A DNA stretch of 64,000 nt from Nocardia terpenica (GTDB taxonomy: Bacteria; Actinomycetota; Actinomycetes; Mycobacteriales; Mycobacteriaceae), in the NCBI RefSeq assembly GCF_013186535.1, contig NZ_JABMCZ010000001.1, forward strand, positions 186,001-250,000, read 5' to 3'. Numbering within the stretch: the stretch's first letter is position 1; each line of letters starts with the position of its first letter. The notes beneath the pieces are model-generated. The model made no database searches, was not told the origin of the DNA, and saw nothing but the letters and a program-made list of their open reading frames with translations. Positions 32,060 through 40,797 of this stretch are shown one piece after another. The position numbers and the translations under genes were made by a program.

Positions 32060-32962
32060 GTGACTCGACCTGCAGCACGTCGTCCTTCGCCCGCCGTCGC
32101 CGCCGCCATGTCCGGCGCGGTGGATCTGTCCAGCCTGAAGCAGCCGGCCGCCACGGACGTCCCGGGTGACCATGCGGTCACCGAGGCCGATTTCGAAGCC
32201 AAGGTCCTGCGGCGCTCGCTGCAGGTCCCGGTGGTGGTCGTCCTGTATTCGCAGCGCAGCCCGGGTAGCGTCGATCTGGTCAAACTGTTCGAGCGCCTGG
32301 CCGCCGAGAACGGCGGCAGCTGGGACCTGGCCACCGTCGAGGCCGAGCCGAATATGCGCATCGCGCAGGCGTTCGGCGTACAGGGCATTCCGACGGTGAT
32401 CGCGGTGGCCGCGGGCCAGCCGCTGGCCGATTTCCAGGGCGCGCAGCCGGAACCGCAGGTCAAGCAGTGGCTGGCCGCGGTCGTCGACGCGGTGCGCGGC
32501 CGCCTGCCGGGCGGCGAGGGCGGCGACGACGAACAGGGTGCCGAGATCCCGGAAGACCCGCGCTTCACCGCCGCCGAGGAGGCGCTCGAGCGCGGCGACA
32601 TCGCCGGCGCCGAGGCCGCGTACGAGGCCATCCTGGCCGCCGAGCCCGCCAACGACGAGGCCAAGGCGGCGCTGCGCCAGATCCGTTTCTACGCGCGCAC
32701 GCAGGGCCTTCCGGCCGACGCCATCGCGCGGGCCGACGCCGACCCGGCCGATATCGACGCCGCCTTCGCCGCCGCCGACATGGAACTGTTCAACCAGGAG
32801 CCCGAATCCGCCTTCAACCGCCTGATCGCGCTGATCAAGCGGACCGCGGGCGACGACCGCAACCGCGTGCGTTCGCGGCTGGTGGAGCTGTTCGATCTAT
32901 TCGAGACCGCCGATCCGGTGGTCGTCGCGGCGCGCCGCAAGCTCGCCACCGCGCTGTACTGA
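32060..32962 (+). CDS. Cysteine-free thioredoxin-fold/TPR protein (CnoX/YbbN-like)
   Basis: 300 residues: a thioredoxin fold (about 45-150; VVVVLYSQRSPGS, GVQGIPTVIAVAAGQPLADFQGA) followed by TPR-like helices (about 165-300; AEEALERGDIAGAEAAYEAILAAEP). The CxxC site is replaced by SPGS and no Cys occurs anywhere, so redox chemistry is excluded and a holdase or scaffolding role is more likely. It is the positional equivalent of Rv1324. Start GTG 32060, 13 bp after the previous stop, with GGAAG nearby; ATG 32108 is an alternative. Confidence 0.88.
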   Translation: MTRPAARRPSPAVAAAMSGAVDLSSLKQPAATDVPGDHAVTEADFEAKVLRRSLQVPVVVVLYSQRSPGSVDLVKLFERLAAENGGSWDLATVEAEPNMRIAQAFGVQGIPTVIAVAAGQPLADFQGAQPEPQVKQWLAAVVDAVRGRLPGGEGGDDEQGAEIPEDPRFTAAEEALERGDIAGAEAAYEAILAAEPANDEAKAALRQIRFYARTQGLPADAIARADADPADIDAAFAAADMELFNQEPESAFNRLIALIKRTAGDDRNRVRSRLVELFDLFETADPVVVAARRKLATALY

Positions 32963-32990
32963 CAACGCGCGCACCCACGCGAGTGTCCAT

Positions 32991-33017
32991 GATCCCGGCG
33001 TGCTTTTGGCCGGGATC
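32991..33017 (+). repeat. Single palindromic repeat spanning the glgB stop
   Basis: One 27-bp element identical to arm 1 at 31191 (GATCCCGGC-N9-GCCGGGATC). On the minus strand the glgB stop TGA (33016-33018) shares two bases with it. It lies between the converging thioredoxin-like and glgB genes. Confidence 0.85.
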
Positions 33018-35181
33018 ATCTCACCGAGGATTCCGGAGTCAGCCACACGGCGCTGTTGGGAGCCAACGTGACCAAGGCCGAGGCCGGGCGCCCGTGCCAT
33101 GGCTCCGCGGTCGCGTCCACGCCGCCGAGGTTGCCGATTCCGCTGCCGCCGTAGGCGATCGAGTCGGTGTTGAGCACCTCGCGCCAGCGCCCGGGCGTGG
33201 GCAGGCCGATGCGGTGGTCGCGGTGTTCGGCGCCGGACAGGTTGTAGACGCAGGCCAGCACCGATCCGTCGCTGCCGTGCCGGAGGAAGGCCAGCATGTT
33301 GTGGGCGCGGTCGTCGGCGTCGATCCAGGAGTAGCCGCCGGGGGAGGTGTCCTGCGTCCATAGCGCCGGATGGGCGCGGTAGGCGGCGTTGAGGTCGCGG
33401 ACCAGGCTCCGAATGCCCTGGTGCAGTGGATTGTCCAGCTCCTGCCAGTCCAGGCCGCGGTCGTGCGACCACTCCCGGTACTGGCCGAAGTCCTGGCCCA
33501 TGAACAGCAGCTGCTTGCCCGGATGCGCCCACATGTAGGCCAGCAGCGCCCGCACGCCACAGGCTTTCGCCCAGTCGTCGCCGGGCATCCGGGTCCACAG
33601 CGTGCCCTTGCCGTGCACCACCTCGTCGTGACTGATGGGCAGCACGTAGTTCTCGCTCCAGGCGTACACGGTGGAGAAGGTGATCTCGTTGTGATGCCAG
33701 CTGCGATGCACCTGATCGCGGCCGAAATAGCCGAGCGTGTCGTGCATCCAGCCCATGTTCCACTTCATGGTGAAGCCCAGCCCGCCGACATCGGTGGAGC
33801 GGGTGACGCCCGGCCAGGTGGTCGACTCCTCGGCGATGGTGACCACGCCCGGATGCAGCCGGTGCACCGTCGCGTTCATCTCCTGCAGGAATGCGACGGC
33901 CTCCAGATTCTCCCGGCCGCCGTGCACGTTCGGTTCCCAGCCGCCGGGCGGCCGCGAGTAGTCCAGGTAGAGCATCGAGGCGACCGCGTCCACCCGCAGC
34001 CCGTCGATGTGGAATTCCTCGATCCAGTACAGCGCGTTGGCGACCAGGAAGTTCCGCACCTCGTACCGGCCGAAGTCGAAAACGTAGGTGCCCCAGTCCA
34101 ATTGCTCGCCCCGGCGGGGGTCGGGGTGCTCGTAGAGGGCGGTGCCGTCGAAGCGGGCCAGCGCCCAGTCGTCGCGCGGGAAATGCGCGGGCACCCAGTC
34201 GAGGAGGACGCCGATTCCGGCGCGGTGCAGGCGATCGACGAAGGCGCGGAAGTCGTCGGGGGTGCCGAAGCGGGCGGTGGGCGCGTAATAGGAGGTGACC
34301 TGGTAGCCCCACGAGCCGCCGAACGGATGCTCGGCGATGGGCAGCAGCTCGATGTGCGTATAGCCTTGGCCGCGAACGTATTCGGCGAGCCGGTCGGCGG
34401 CCTCGCGGTAGTCGAGGCCGGGCTGCCAGGACCCGAGGTGCACCTCGTAGACGCTCATCGGCGAGCGTAGCGGATCGGTCCGCTCGCGCCGGGCCACCCA
34501 CTCGGCGTCGTGCCACACGTAGCTGCTCTCGGTGATCACCGAGGCCGACGCGGGCGGCGTCTCGGTGGCGAAGGCGAGCGGGTCGGCGTGGTCGGCGGTG
34601 CGGCCGTCGGCGCCGTGCACCCGGAACTTGTAGGTGGCCCCGGGGCCGAGTCCGGGCACGAACAGCTCCCATATCCCGGAGCCGCCGAGTTTCCGCATGG
34701 GTGCGGTGTTTCCGGTCCAGCCGTCGAAATCGCCGATCACGCTGACGCCGCGGGCATTGGGCGCCCAGACCGCGAACGCGGTGCCCGCCACCTCGCCGTC
34801 GAGCGTGGTGTATCGGCGCGGATGCGCACCCAGCACCTCCCACAGCCGCTCGTGTCGCCCCTCGCCGATCAGGTGCAGATCGAATTCGCCGACCGACGGC
34901 AGGAATCGGTAGCCGTCGGCGTCGAGCACGGTCCGGCCGCCCGGATACGACACCAGCAGCCGATAGTCCCAGAGGTCCGGATAGGGCACCACGCCCTCGA
35001 ACACGCCGTGCTCGAGCGGGTCGAGCGGAAAGTCCTTGTCGCCCACCCGCGCCGACACCGAGTCCGCGAACGGGCGCAGGGCGCGGATCACCGTGCCGCC
35101 CGGATGCGGGTGCGCGCCGAGCACCGTGTGCGGGTCGGTGTGGGTGCCCGCGGCGAGCAACATGAGGTCGCGGCGGTTCAC
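33016..35181 (-). CDS. glgB: 1,4-alpha-glucan branching enzyme
   Basis: 721 residues. It forms alpha-1,6 branches in glycogen and in the cell's alpha-glucans. An N-terminal carbohydrate-binding domain (about 1-110) precedes a CBM48 and a GH13 barrel. Conserved GH13 regions are LLDWVPAHFP, DGLRVDAVASMLYLDY (nucleophile Asp), TIAEESTTW (acid Glu) and LPISHDEVVHGKG. GTG 35181 overlaps the glgE stop by 3 bp (GTGA), so glgE-glgB are translationally coupled. They work in series: GlgE extends and GlgB branches. Confidence 0.96.
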   Translation of the reverse strand: MNRRDLMLLAAGTHTDPHTVLGAHPHPGGTVIRALRPFADSVSARVGDKDFPLDPLEHGVFEGVVPYPDLWDYRLLVSYPGGRTVLDADGYRFLPSVGEFDLHLIGEGRHERLWEVLGAHPRRYTTLDGEVAGTAFAVWAPNARGVSVIGDFDGWTGNTAPMRKLGGSGIWELFVPGLGPGATYKFRVHGADGRTADHADPLAFATETPPASASVITESSYVWHDAEWVARRERTDPLRSPMSVYEVHLGSWQPGLDYREAADRLAEYVRGQGYTHIELLPIAEHPFGGSWGYQVTSYYAPTARFGTPDDFRAFVDRLHRAGIGVLLDWVPAHFPRDDWALARFDGTALYEHPDPRRGEQLDWGTYVFDFGRYEVRNFLVANALYWIEEFHIDGLRVDAVASMLYLDYSRPPGGWEPNVHGGRENLEAVAFLQEMNATVHRLHPGVVTIAEESTTWPGVTRSTDVGGLGFTMKWNMGWMHDTLGYFGRDQVHRSWHHNEITFSTVYAWSENYVLPISHDEVVHGKGTLWTRMPGDDWAKACGVRALLAYMWAHPGKQLLFMGQDFGQYREWSHDRGLDWQELDNPLHQGIRSLVRDLNAAYRAHPALWTQDTSPGGYSWIDADDRAHNMLAFLRHGSDGSVLACVYNLSGAEHRDHRIGLPTPGRWREVLNTDSIAYGGSGIGNLGGVDATAEPWHGRPASALVTLAPNSAVWLTPESSVR

Positions 35182-37184
35182 CCGAACGTCCTGCGGTAGG
35201 CCAGTTCCGTGCGGGCCTCGGCCGATACCGGCGGCAGGGCCAGGATGTGCGCCACCGCCCGCACCGGGTCCAGCCGCACGTAATTGGTTTGGGCCCAGTG
35301 GTATTCCTCGCCGCTGACCTCGTCGACGACCACCGGGTGGTCGTGCCATTCGCGGCCGATCGCGGGCAGGTCGAGCGAGAGCATGCCGTCCTCGGCGCCG
35401 TACGGGTCGAGGTTCACCACTACCAGCACGGCGTCGCCGGTGGTCGGGTCGACCTTGGAGTAGGCCAGCAGCGCGTCGTTGTCGACGTGGTGGAAGGCGA
35501 TGCAGCGCAGCTGCTGCAGCGCGGGGTGCGCGCGGCGGATGTCGTTGAGCCGGGTCAGCCACGGCTCCAACGATTCTCCGCGCGCGGCGGCCGCGGCGAA
35601 GTGGCGCGGGCGCAGCTCGTACTTCTCCGAGTCCAGATATTCCTCGCTGCCCTGGCGCACCGCCTGATGCTCGAACAGCTCGAAGCCGGAGTACACGCCC
35701 CAGGTCGGCGCCAGCGTCGCCGCCAGCACGGCCCGGATCGCGAACATGCCGGGCCCGCCGTGCTGCAGGCTCTCGTGCAGGATGTCGGGGGTGTTGACGA
35801 ACAGGTTGGGCCGCGCCTCGTCGGCCTTGGCGGCCAGTTCCCGGCCGAACTGTTCGAGCTCGTGTTTGCCGGTGCGCCAGGTGAAATAGGTGTAGGACTG
35901 GCTGAAGCCGCGCCGGGCCAGCCCGTACAGCCGGGCCGGGCGGGTGAACGCCTCGGACAGGAACAGCACGTCCGGATCGGTGCGGCGCACCTGCGCGATC
36001 AGCCACTCCCAGAAGTCGACCGGTTTGGTGTGCGGGTTGTCGACGCGGAAGATGGTGACGCCCAACGCGATCCAGTGCCGCACCACCCGCAGCACCTCCG
36101 CGTACAACCCGTCCGGGTCGTTGTCGAAGTCGAGCGGGTAGATGTCCTGGTACTTCTTGGGCGGATTCTCGGCGAAGGCGATGGTGCCGTCGGGCAGGGT
36201 GGTGAACCACTCCGGGTGCTCGCCCACCCACGGATGGTCCGGTGCGCACTGCAGCGCCAGATCGATCGCCACTTCCATGCCGAGTTGCCGTGCGGCGTCG
36301 ACGAATTCGGTGAAGTCGGCCTCGGTGCCCAGCTGGGGATGGATGGCGTCGTGCCCGCCGTCCGCGGAGCCGATCGCCCACGGCGATCCGACATCGGTGG
36401 GCTCGGCGGTCAGTGCGTTGTTGCGGCCCTTGCGATTCACGGTGCCGATCGGATGGATGGGCGGCAGATACACCACGTCGAAGCCCATGGCGGCGATGCG
36501 CGGCAGCTCCTTGGCCGCGGTGCCGAAGGTGCCGTGCACCGGCCTGCCGTCGGCGTCCCAGCCGCCGGTGGAGCGGGGGAAGAATTCGTACCAGGAGCCG
36601 TAGAGCGCGCGCGGCCGGTCCACCAGCACCGTGTGCTGCGGGCCGCGGGTGATCAGTTCGCGCAGCGGGGTTTCGCGCAGGATCTCGGCCACCTCGGCGC
36701 TGAACGCGGGCGCCACCCGGGCCGGGAGCTGGGCGTCGCTGCGCAGCGCCGCGGCGGCGGCGCGCAGGCGCTCCCACTGCTTCCTCGGCACCGCCTGCGC
36801 GGCCCGGTCGAACAGCCGCGCACCGAGTTCGAGATCGTTGGCCAGGTCCGCGGCGCTCTGGCCGACGGCCAGTTTCGCCTCCACCGCCGCGCGCCAGGTC
36901 GCGACCGGGTCGCTCCAGCCCTCGATGCGATAGGTCCACAGCCCCGGCCGATTCGGCGTGAAGACCGCGTTGAACACGTCGGGCTCGATGTCGGGTGCCA
37001 TCCGGATCCGCTGCAGGCGTGTGCTTGCGGGACCGCGCACCGCGAGCGTCGCGGCCACGGCGTCGTGCCCCTCCCGCCAGACCACCGTCCGGACCGGGAA
37101 CACCTCGCCGACCACAGCTTTCGCCGGGTAGCGTCCGAGCCCGACGGTCGGGGCGGTGTCATCGATGGCGATGCGGCCGGTCAC
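35178..37184 (-). CDS. glgE: Alpha-1,4-glucan:maltose-1-phosphate maltosyltransferase
   Basis: 668 residues, GH13 subfamily 3. It transfers maltosyl units from maltose-1-phosphate to glucan chains in the trehalose-to-glucan pathway. Motifs are LALQCAPDHPW, GVTIFRVDNPHTKP (nucleophile Asp) and VLFLSEAFTRP (acid Glu). The N-terminal domain (about 1-130) has the GlgE dimer-forming character. GTG 37184 lies 6 nt after a TACGGT hexamer. It is the equivalent of Rv1327c, a recognised drug target because maltose-1-phosphate accumulation is toxic. Confidence 0.96.
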   Translation of the reverse strand: MTGRIAIDDTAPTVGLGRYPAKAVVGEVFPVRTVVWREGHDAVAATLAVRGPASTRLQRIRMAPDIEPDVFNAVFTPNRPGLWTYRIEGWSDPVATWRAAVEAKLAVGQSAADLANDLELGARLFDRAAQAVPRKQWERLRAAAAALRSDAQLPARVAPAFSAEVAEILRETPLRELITRGPQHTVLVDRPRALYGSWYEFFPRSTGGWDADGRPVHGTFGTAAKELPRIAAMGFDVVYLPPIHPIGTVNRKGRNNALTAEPTDVGSPWAIGSADGGHDAIHPQLGTEADFTEFVDAARQLGMEVAIDLALQCAPDHPWVGEHPEWFTTLPDGTIAFAENPPKKYQDIYPLDFDNDPDGLYAEVLRVVRHWIALGVTIFRVDNPHTKPVDFWEWLIAQVRRTDPDVLFLSEAFTRPARLYGLARRGFSQSYTYFTWRTGKHELEQFGRELAAKADEARPNLFVNTPDILHESLQHGGPGMFAIRAVLAATLAPTWGVYSGFELFEHQAVRQGSEEYLDSEKYELRPRHFAAAAARGESLEPWLTRLNDIRRAHPALQQLRCIAFHHVDNDALLAYSKVDPTTGDAVLVVVNLDPYGAEDGMLSLDLPAIGREWHDHPVVVDEVSGEEYHWAQTNYVRLDPVRAVAHILALPPVSAEARTELAYRRTFG

Positions 37185-37190
37185 GCACCA

Positions 37191-37196
37191 ACCGTA
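37191..37196 (-). promoter_or_regulatory. Leaderless-type -10 of glgE
   Basis: TACGGT on the minus strand, 6 nt before GTG 37184. Confidence 0.55.
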
Positions 37197-37264
37197 CCGG
37201 TATTCGGGTCCGATCGGGCTTCGGCCAAGATCGATGGTGTTGTGCCGCTCCAGGAAGGATCATC

Positions 37265-38035
37265 ATGACCGCTGTACACGGCGAGTCTGTGGATGTCACG
37301 ACGCCCGACGGCGCCGCCGATGCCTACCTCGCTCATCCCGACGACAACGCTCCGCATCCGGGTGTCGTTGTCTACATGGACGCCTTCGGCCTACGCCCCT
37401 CGCTGCGGAAGTTGGCCGATGACATCGCCGCCCACGGATACACCGTGGTGGTGCCGAATGTGTTCTACCGCCACGGTCGCGCGCCCGTGGTGGAGTTGCC
37501 CGACTTCATCGATCCGAGCCATCGCCCGGAACTGTTCGGGCAGATCATGCCCATGATCCAGGACCTGACCCCGGACCGGATCGAGCGCGACGCGGGCGCG
37601 TATCTGGCCTGGCTGGCGGGCTCGCCGGTGGTCGCCGACGGCCCGGTCGGCACCGTCGGCTACTGCTTCGGCACCCGGCTGGCGCTGCGCACCGCCGCCG
37701 CGTACCCGGACCGGGTGGCCGCGGTCGGCGGATTCCACGGCGGCACCCTCGCCGTCGACGATCCGAACAGCCCGCACCTGCTGGCCGGATCCATCCGCGC
37801 CGAACTGTATTTCGGTCACGCCGACAACGATGCGTCGCTGCCCCCGGAGCAGATCGAGCGCTTCGAGAAGGCCCTGACCGAGGCCGGGGTGACCCACCGC
37901 ACCGAGGTCTACGAGGGCGCCTCGCACGGCTACACCCAGGCCGACACCGCCATGTACAACGCCGAGGCCGACCAACGGCACCGCCGCGAACTGCTGGCCC
38001 TGTTCGACCGCACGCTGCGCCCGTCCGTGGCCTGA
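37265..38035 (+). CDS. Dienelactone hydrolase family protein
   Basis: 256 residues, alpha/beta hydrolase. The nucleophile is the Cys of VGTVGYCFGTRLAL, and the catalytic His is in YEGASHGYTQADT; the Asp is in the strand before ASLPPEQ (FGHADND). The N-terminal strand VVVYMDAFGLRPSLRKLADDIA is typical. Its gene sits between divergent glgE and glgP. The ribosome site AGGAAGG lies 6-7 bp before ATG. Substrate unknown; small esters or lactones are expected from the family. Confidence 0.9.
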   Translation: MTAVHGESVDVTTPDGAADAYLAHPDDNAPHPGVVVYMDAFGLRPSLRKLADDIAAHGYTVVVPNVFYRHGRAPVVELPDFIDPSHRPELFGQIMPMIQDLTPDRIERDAGAYLAWLAGSPVVADGPVGTVGYCFGTRLALRTAAAYPDRVAAVGGFHGGTLAVDDPNSPHLLAGSIRAELYFGHADNDASLPPEQIERFEKALTEAGVTHRTEVYEGASHGYTQADTAMYNAEADQRHRRELLALFDRTLRPSVA

Positions 38036-38088
38036 TCCGCCGCCTCCGGGACCGGTATCGCCGCCGGTCCCGGGGCCCGGCGGCCGTG

Positions 38089-38094
38089 TAGGGT
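38089..38094 (+). promoter_or_regulatory. Leaderless-type -10 of glgP
   Basis: TAGGGT, 7 nt before GTG 38102. Confidence 0.6.
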
Positions 38095-38101
38095 CTACCC
38101 G

Positions 38102-40693
38102 GTGAAGGCATTGCGTCGATTCACCGTCCGTGCCCATCTGCCCGCCGCATTGGGCGCGCTCACCGAGTTGGCGACCAATCTGCGCTGGTCGTGGCATTCG
38201 CCGACGCAGGATCTGTTCGCCGAGCTGGATCCGCGGCTGTGGGTGGAGGTCGGGCGTGATCCGGTGCGGATGCTCGGCGAGGTGCCCGCCGCGCGGCTGG
38301 ACGAGGCGGCCGCCGACGCGGCGTATGTGCGGGCCGTCGAGGCGGGCGCGGCGGATCTGGCGGATTATCTGTCCCGGCCGCGGTGGTTCCAGCGGCAGAC
38401 CGACGGTGCCGCGGGTCGGCCGGGGCGGCACCCGAACGCGATCGCCTACTTCTCCATGGAGTTCGGTGTCACCGAGGTGCTGCCCAATTACTCTGGGGGG
38501 CTGGGCATTCTGGCGGGCGACCATCTGAAGGCGGCCTCGGATCTGGGGTTGCCGCTGATCGGCGTCGGATTGCTGTACCGCTCCGGGTATTTCCGGCAGT
38601 CGCTCACCGCCGACGGGTGGCAGACCGAGCACTACCCCGACCTGGATCCGCAGGGGCTGCCGCTGCGGCTGCTCACCGAGGAGGGCGCGCCGGTGCTGAT
38701 CCACGTGCCGATGCCGGAGGGGCGGGTGCTGCGGGCGCGGGTGTGGATCGCGCAGGTCGGCCGGATTCCGTTGCTGCTGTTGGATTCCGACATCGCCGAC
38801 AACGATCCGGAGCTGCGCTCGGTGACCGATCGGCTCTACGGCGGCGATCAGGACCATCGCATCAAGCAGGAGATTCTCGCCGGTATCGGCGGGGTGCGGG
38901 CGGTGCGCGCCTACACCCACGCCCACGGCCTGCCCGATCCCGATGTCTTCCACATGAACGAGGGGCACGCGGGCTTCCTCGGCATCGAGCGGATCCGCGA
39001 ATTCATGGCCGCCGGAATGGATTTCGATGCCGCCCTGACCGCGGTGCGGGCGGGCACGGTGTTCACCACGCACACCCCGGTGCCCGCCGGTATCGACCGT
39101 TTCGCCGCCGCGCTGGTGCGCCGCTACTTCGGCGGCTCGCACGGGGAGCGGGAATCGCCGCTGCTGCCGGGTGTTTCGGTGGATCGGATCCTGGGGCTGG
39201 GCCGCGAGTCTGATCCGTCGGTGTTCAACATGGCCCACCTCGGGCTGCGGCTGGCCCAGCGCGCCAACGGCGTATCGAAACTGCACGGCGAGGTCAGCCG
39301 GGCCATGTTCGCCCCGCTGTGGCCGGGTTTCGACGCCGCCGAGGTGCCGATCGGATCGGTCACCAACGGCGTGCACGCCCCCACCTGGGCCGCGCGCGAA
39401 TGGATCGACAAGGCACGCGAATTCGTCGGGCCCGAACTGGTCGAGGAGGCGCGCGGCTGGGAGCGGCTGCGCGACGTCGATCTGCGCGAGCTGTGGTCGA
39501 CGCGGAATACGGTGCGCGGCATCCTCGTCGACGAGGTGCGCCGCCGGTTGCGGGCGTCGTGGCTGGAGCGCGGCGCGGCCCCGGCCGAATTGGCCTGGGT
39601 GGACGAGGTTTTCGATCCGGGTGTGCTGACCGTCGGCTTCGCCCGCCGGGTGCCGACCTACAAGCGGCTGACCCTGATGCTGCGCGATCCCGAGCGGCTG
39701 CGGTCGCTGCTGCTGGATCCGCAGCGGCCGCTGCAACTGGTGGTGGCCGGTAAGAGTCATCCGGCCGACGACGGCGGCAAGGGCCTGATCCAGCAGGTGG
39801 TGCGGTTCGCCGACGATCCCGCGGTGCGGCATCGCATCGTGTTCCTGCCCGACTACGACATGTCGATGGCGCGCTACCTGTACTGGGGATGCGATGTGTG
39901 GCTGAACAATCCGCTGCGCCCGCTGGAGGCGTGCGGCACCTCGGGCATGAAGGCCGCGCTCAACGGCTCGCTGAATCTGTCGATCCGCGACGGCTGGTGG
40001 GACGAGATGTACGACGGCGAGAACGGCTGGGCCATCCCGACCGCCGACGGCGTGCGCGACGACCACCGCCGCGACGATCTGGAGGCCGCGGCGCTGTACG
40101 AGACGCTGGAACGGTCGGTGCTGCCGCGCTTCTACGAGCGCGACCACGACGGGATGCCGGTGCGCTGGATGGAGATGGTGCGCCACACCCTGCAGACCCT
40201 CGGCCCGCAGGTGCTGGCCTCGCGCATGGTCCGCGACTACGCGGTGGACTACTACGCGCCGGCCGCCGCCTCGTATTCCGCTGTCGCGCAGGACGAGTAC
40301 GCCGGTGCGCGCGAGCTGGCCGAGTACCGGCGGCGCGTCGAGTCCGCGTGGCCGCACGTGAAAGTGACCCAGGTCGACAGCTCCGGCCTGCCCGACACCC
40401 CGGTGATCGGCGCGACCCTGTCGCTGCGCGCCCGCATCGACCTCGGCGGCCTGGCGCCCGCCGACGTGGTGGTGCAGGCGGTGCTCGGCCGGGTCACCCA
40501 GGACGACGACCTGTCCGACGTCACCACGGTCGAAATGTCGCATACCGGAAGCGATTCCGGTTTCGAGATCTTCGCCGTACAGACCGAGGTCCCGCTGTCG
40601 GGCGCGGTCGGCTACACGGTCCGCGTCCTCCCACACCACCGCCTGCTGTCGAGCGACGCCGAGCTCGGCCTGGTCGCCTCGCCCAGCCCATAG
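38102..40693 (+). CDS. glgP: Alpha-glucan phosphorylase
   Basis: 863 residues, GT35 family. It releases glucose-1-phosphate from glucan ends with pyridoxal phosphate. The PLP lysine lies in EACGTSGMKAALNGSLNLS at about residue 617. The N-terminal DUF3417 segment (about 1-110, LRRFTVRAHLPAALGALTELATNLRWSWHSP) marks the short actinobacterial type (Rv1328). Substrate-loop motifs NYSGGLGILAGDHLKAASDLG and FHMNEGHAGFLGIERI are intact. It is divergent from glgBE, so synthesis and degradation genes are adjacent. Confidence 0.96.
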   Translation: MKALRRFTVRAHLPAALGALTELATNLRWSWHSPTQDLFAELDPRLWVEVGRDPVRMLGEVPAARLDEAAADAAYVRAVEAGAADLADYLSRPRWFQRQTDGAAGRPGRHPNAIAYFSMEFGVTEVLPNYSGGLGILAGDHLKAASDLGLPLIGVGLLYRSGYFRQSLTADGWQTEHYPDLDPQGLPLRLLTEEGAPVLIHVPMPEGRVLRARVWIAQVGRIPLLLLDSDIADNDPELRSVTDRLYGGDQDHRIKQEILAGIGGVRAVRAYTHAHGLPDPDVFHMNEGHAGFLGIERIREFMAAGMDFDAALTAVRAGTVFTTHTPVPAGIDRFAAALVRRYFGGSHGERESPLLPGVSVDRILGLGRESDPSVFNMAHLGLRLAQRANGVSKLHGEVSRAMFAPLWPGFDAAEVPIGSVTNGVHAPTWAAREWIDKAREFVGPELVEEARGWERLRDVDLRELWSTRNTVRGILVDEVRRRLRASWLERGAAPAELAWVDEVFDPGVLTVGFARRVPTYKRLTLMLRDPERLRSLLLDPQRPLQLVVAGKSHPADDGGKGLIQQVVRFADDPAVRHRIVFLPDYDMSMARYLYWGCDVWLNNPLRPLEACGTSGMKAALNGSLNLSIRDGWWDEMYDGENGWAIPTADGVRDDHRRDDLEAAALYETLERSVLPRFYERDHDGMPVRWMEMVRHTLQTLGPQVLASRMVRDYAVDYYAPAAASYSAVAQDEYAGARELAEYRRRVESAWPHVKVTQVDSSGLPDTPVIGATLSLRARIDLGGLAPADVVVQAVLGRVTQDDDLSDVTTVEMSHTGSDSGFEIFAVQTEVPLSGAVGYTVRVLPHHRLLSSDAELGLVASPSP

Positions 40694-40713
40694 CCCTGTC
40701 GCCGTCCAGCCCT

Positions 40714-40775
40714 GATCCCGGCGTGCTTTTGGCCGGGATCTCACGCTAGATCCCGGCCAAAAGCACGCCGGGATC
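40714..40775. repeat. Perfect palindromic repeat doublet (REPIN-like)
   Basis: Two 27-bp arms (40714-40740 and 40749-40775) are exact inverted copies around TCACGCTA, and each arm folds on itself (GATCCCGGC-N9-GCCGGGATC). It lies between the converging glgP and synthetase genes and may also end transcription in both directions. A degenerate further arm (AAGCATGCCCCCGGGATCAAG region, 40780-40800) follows. Confidence 0.9.
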
Positions 40776-40797
40776 AAGAGAAAGCATGCCCCCGGGA

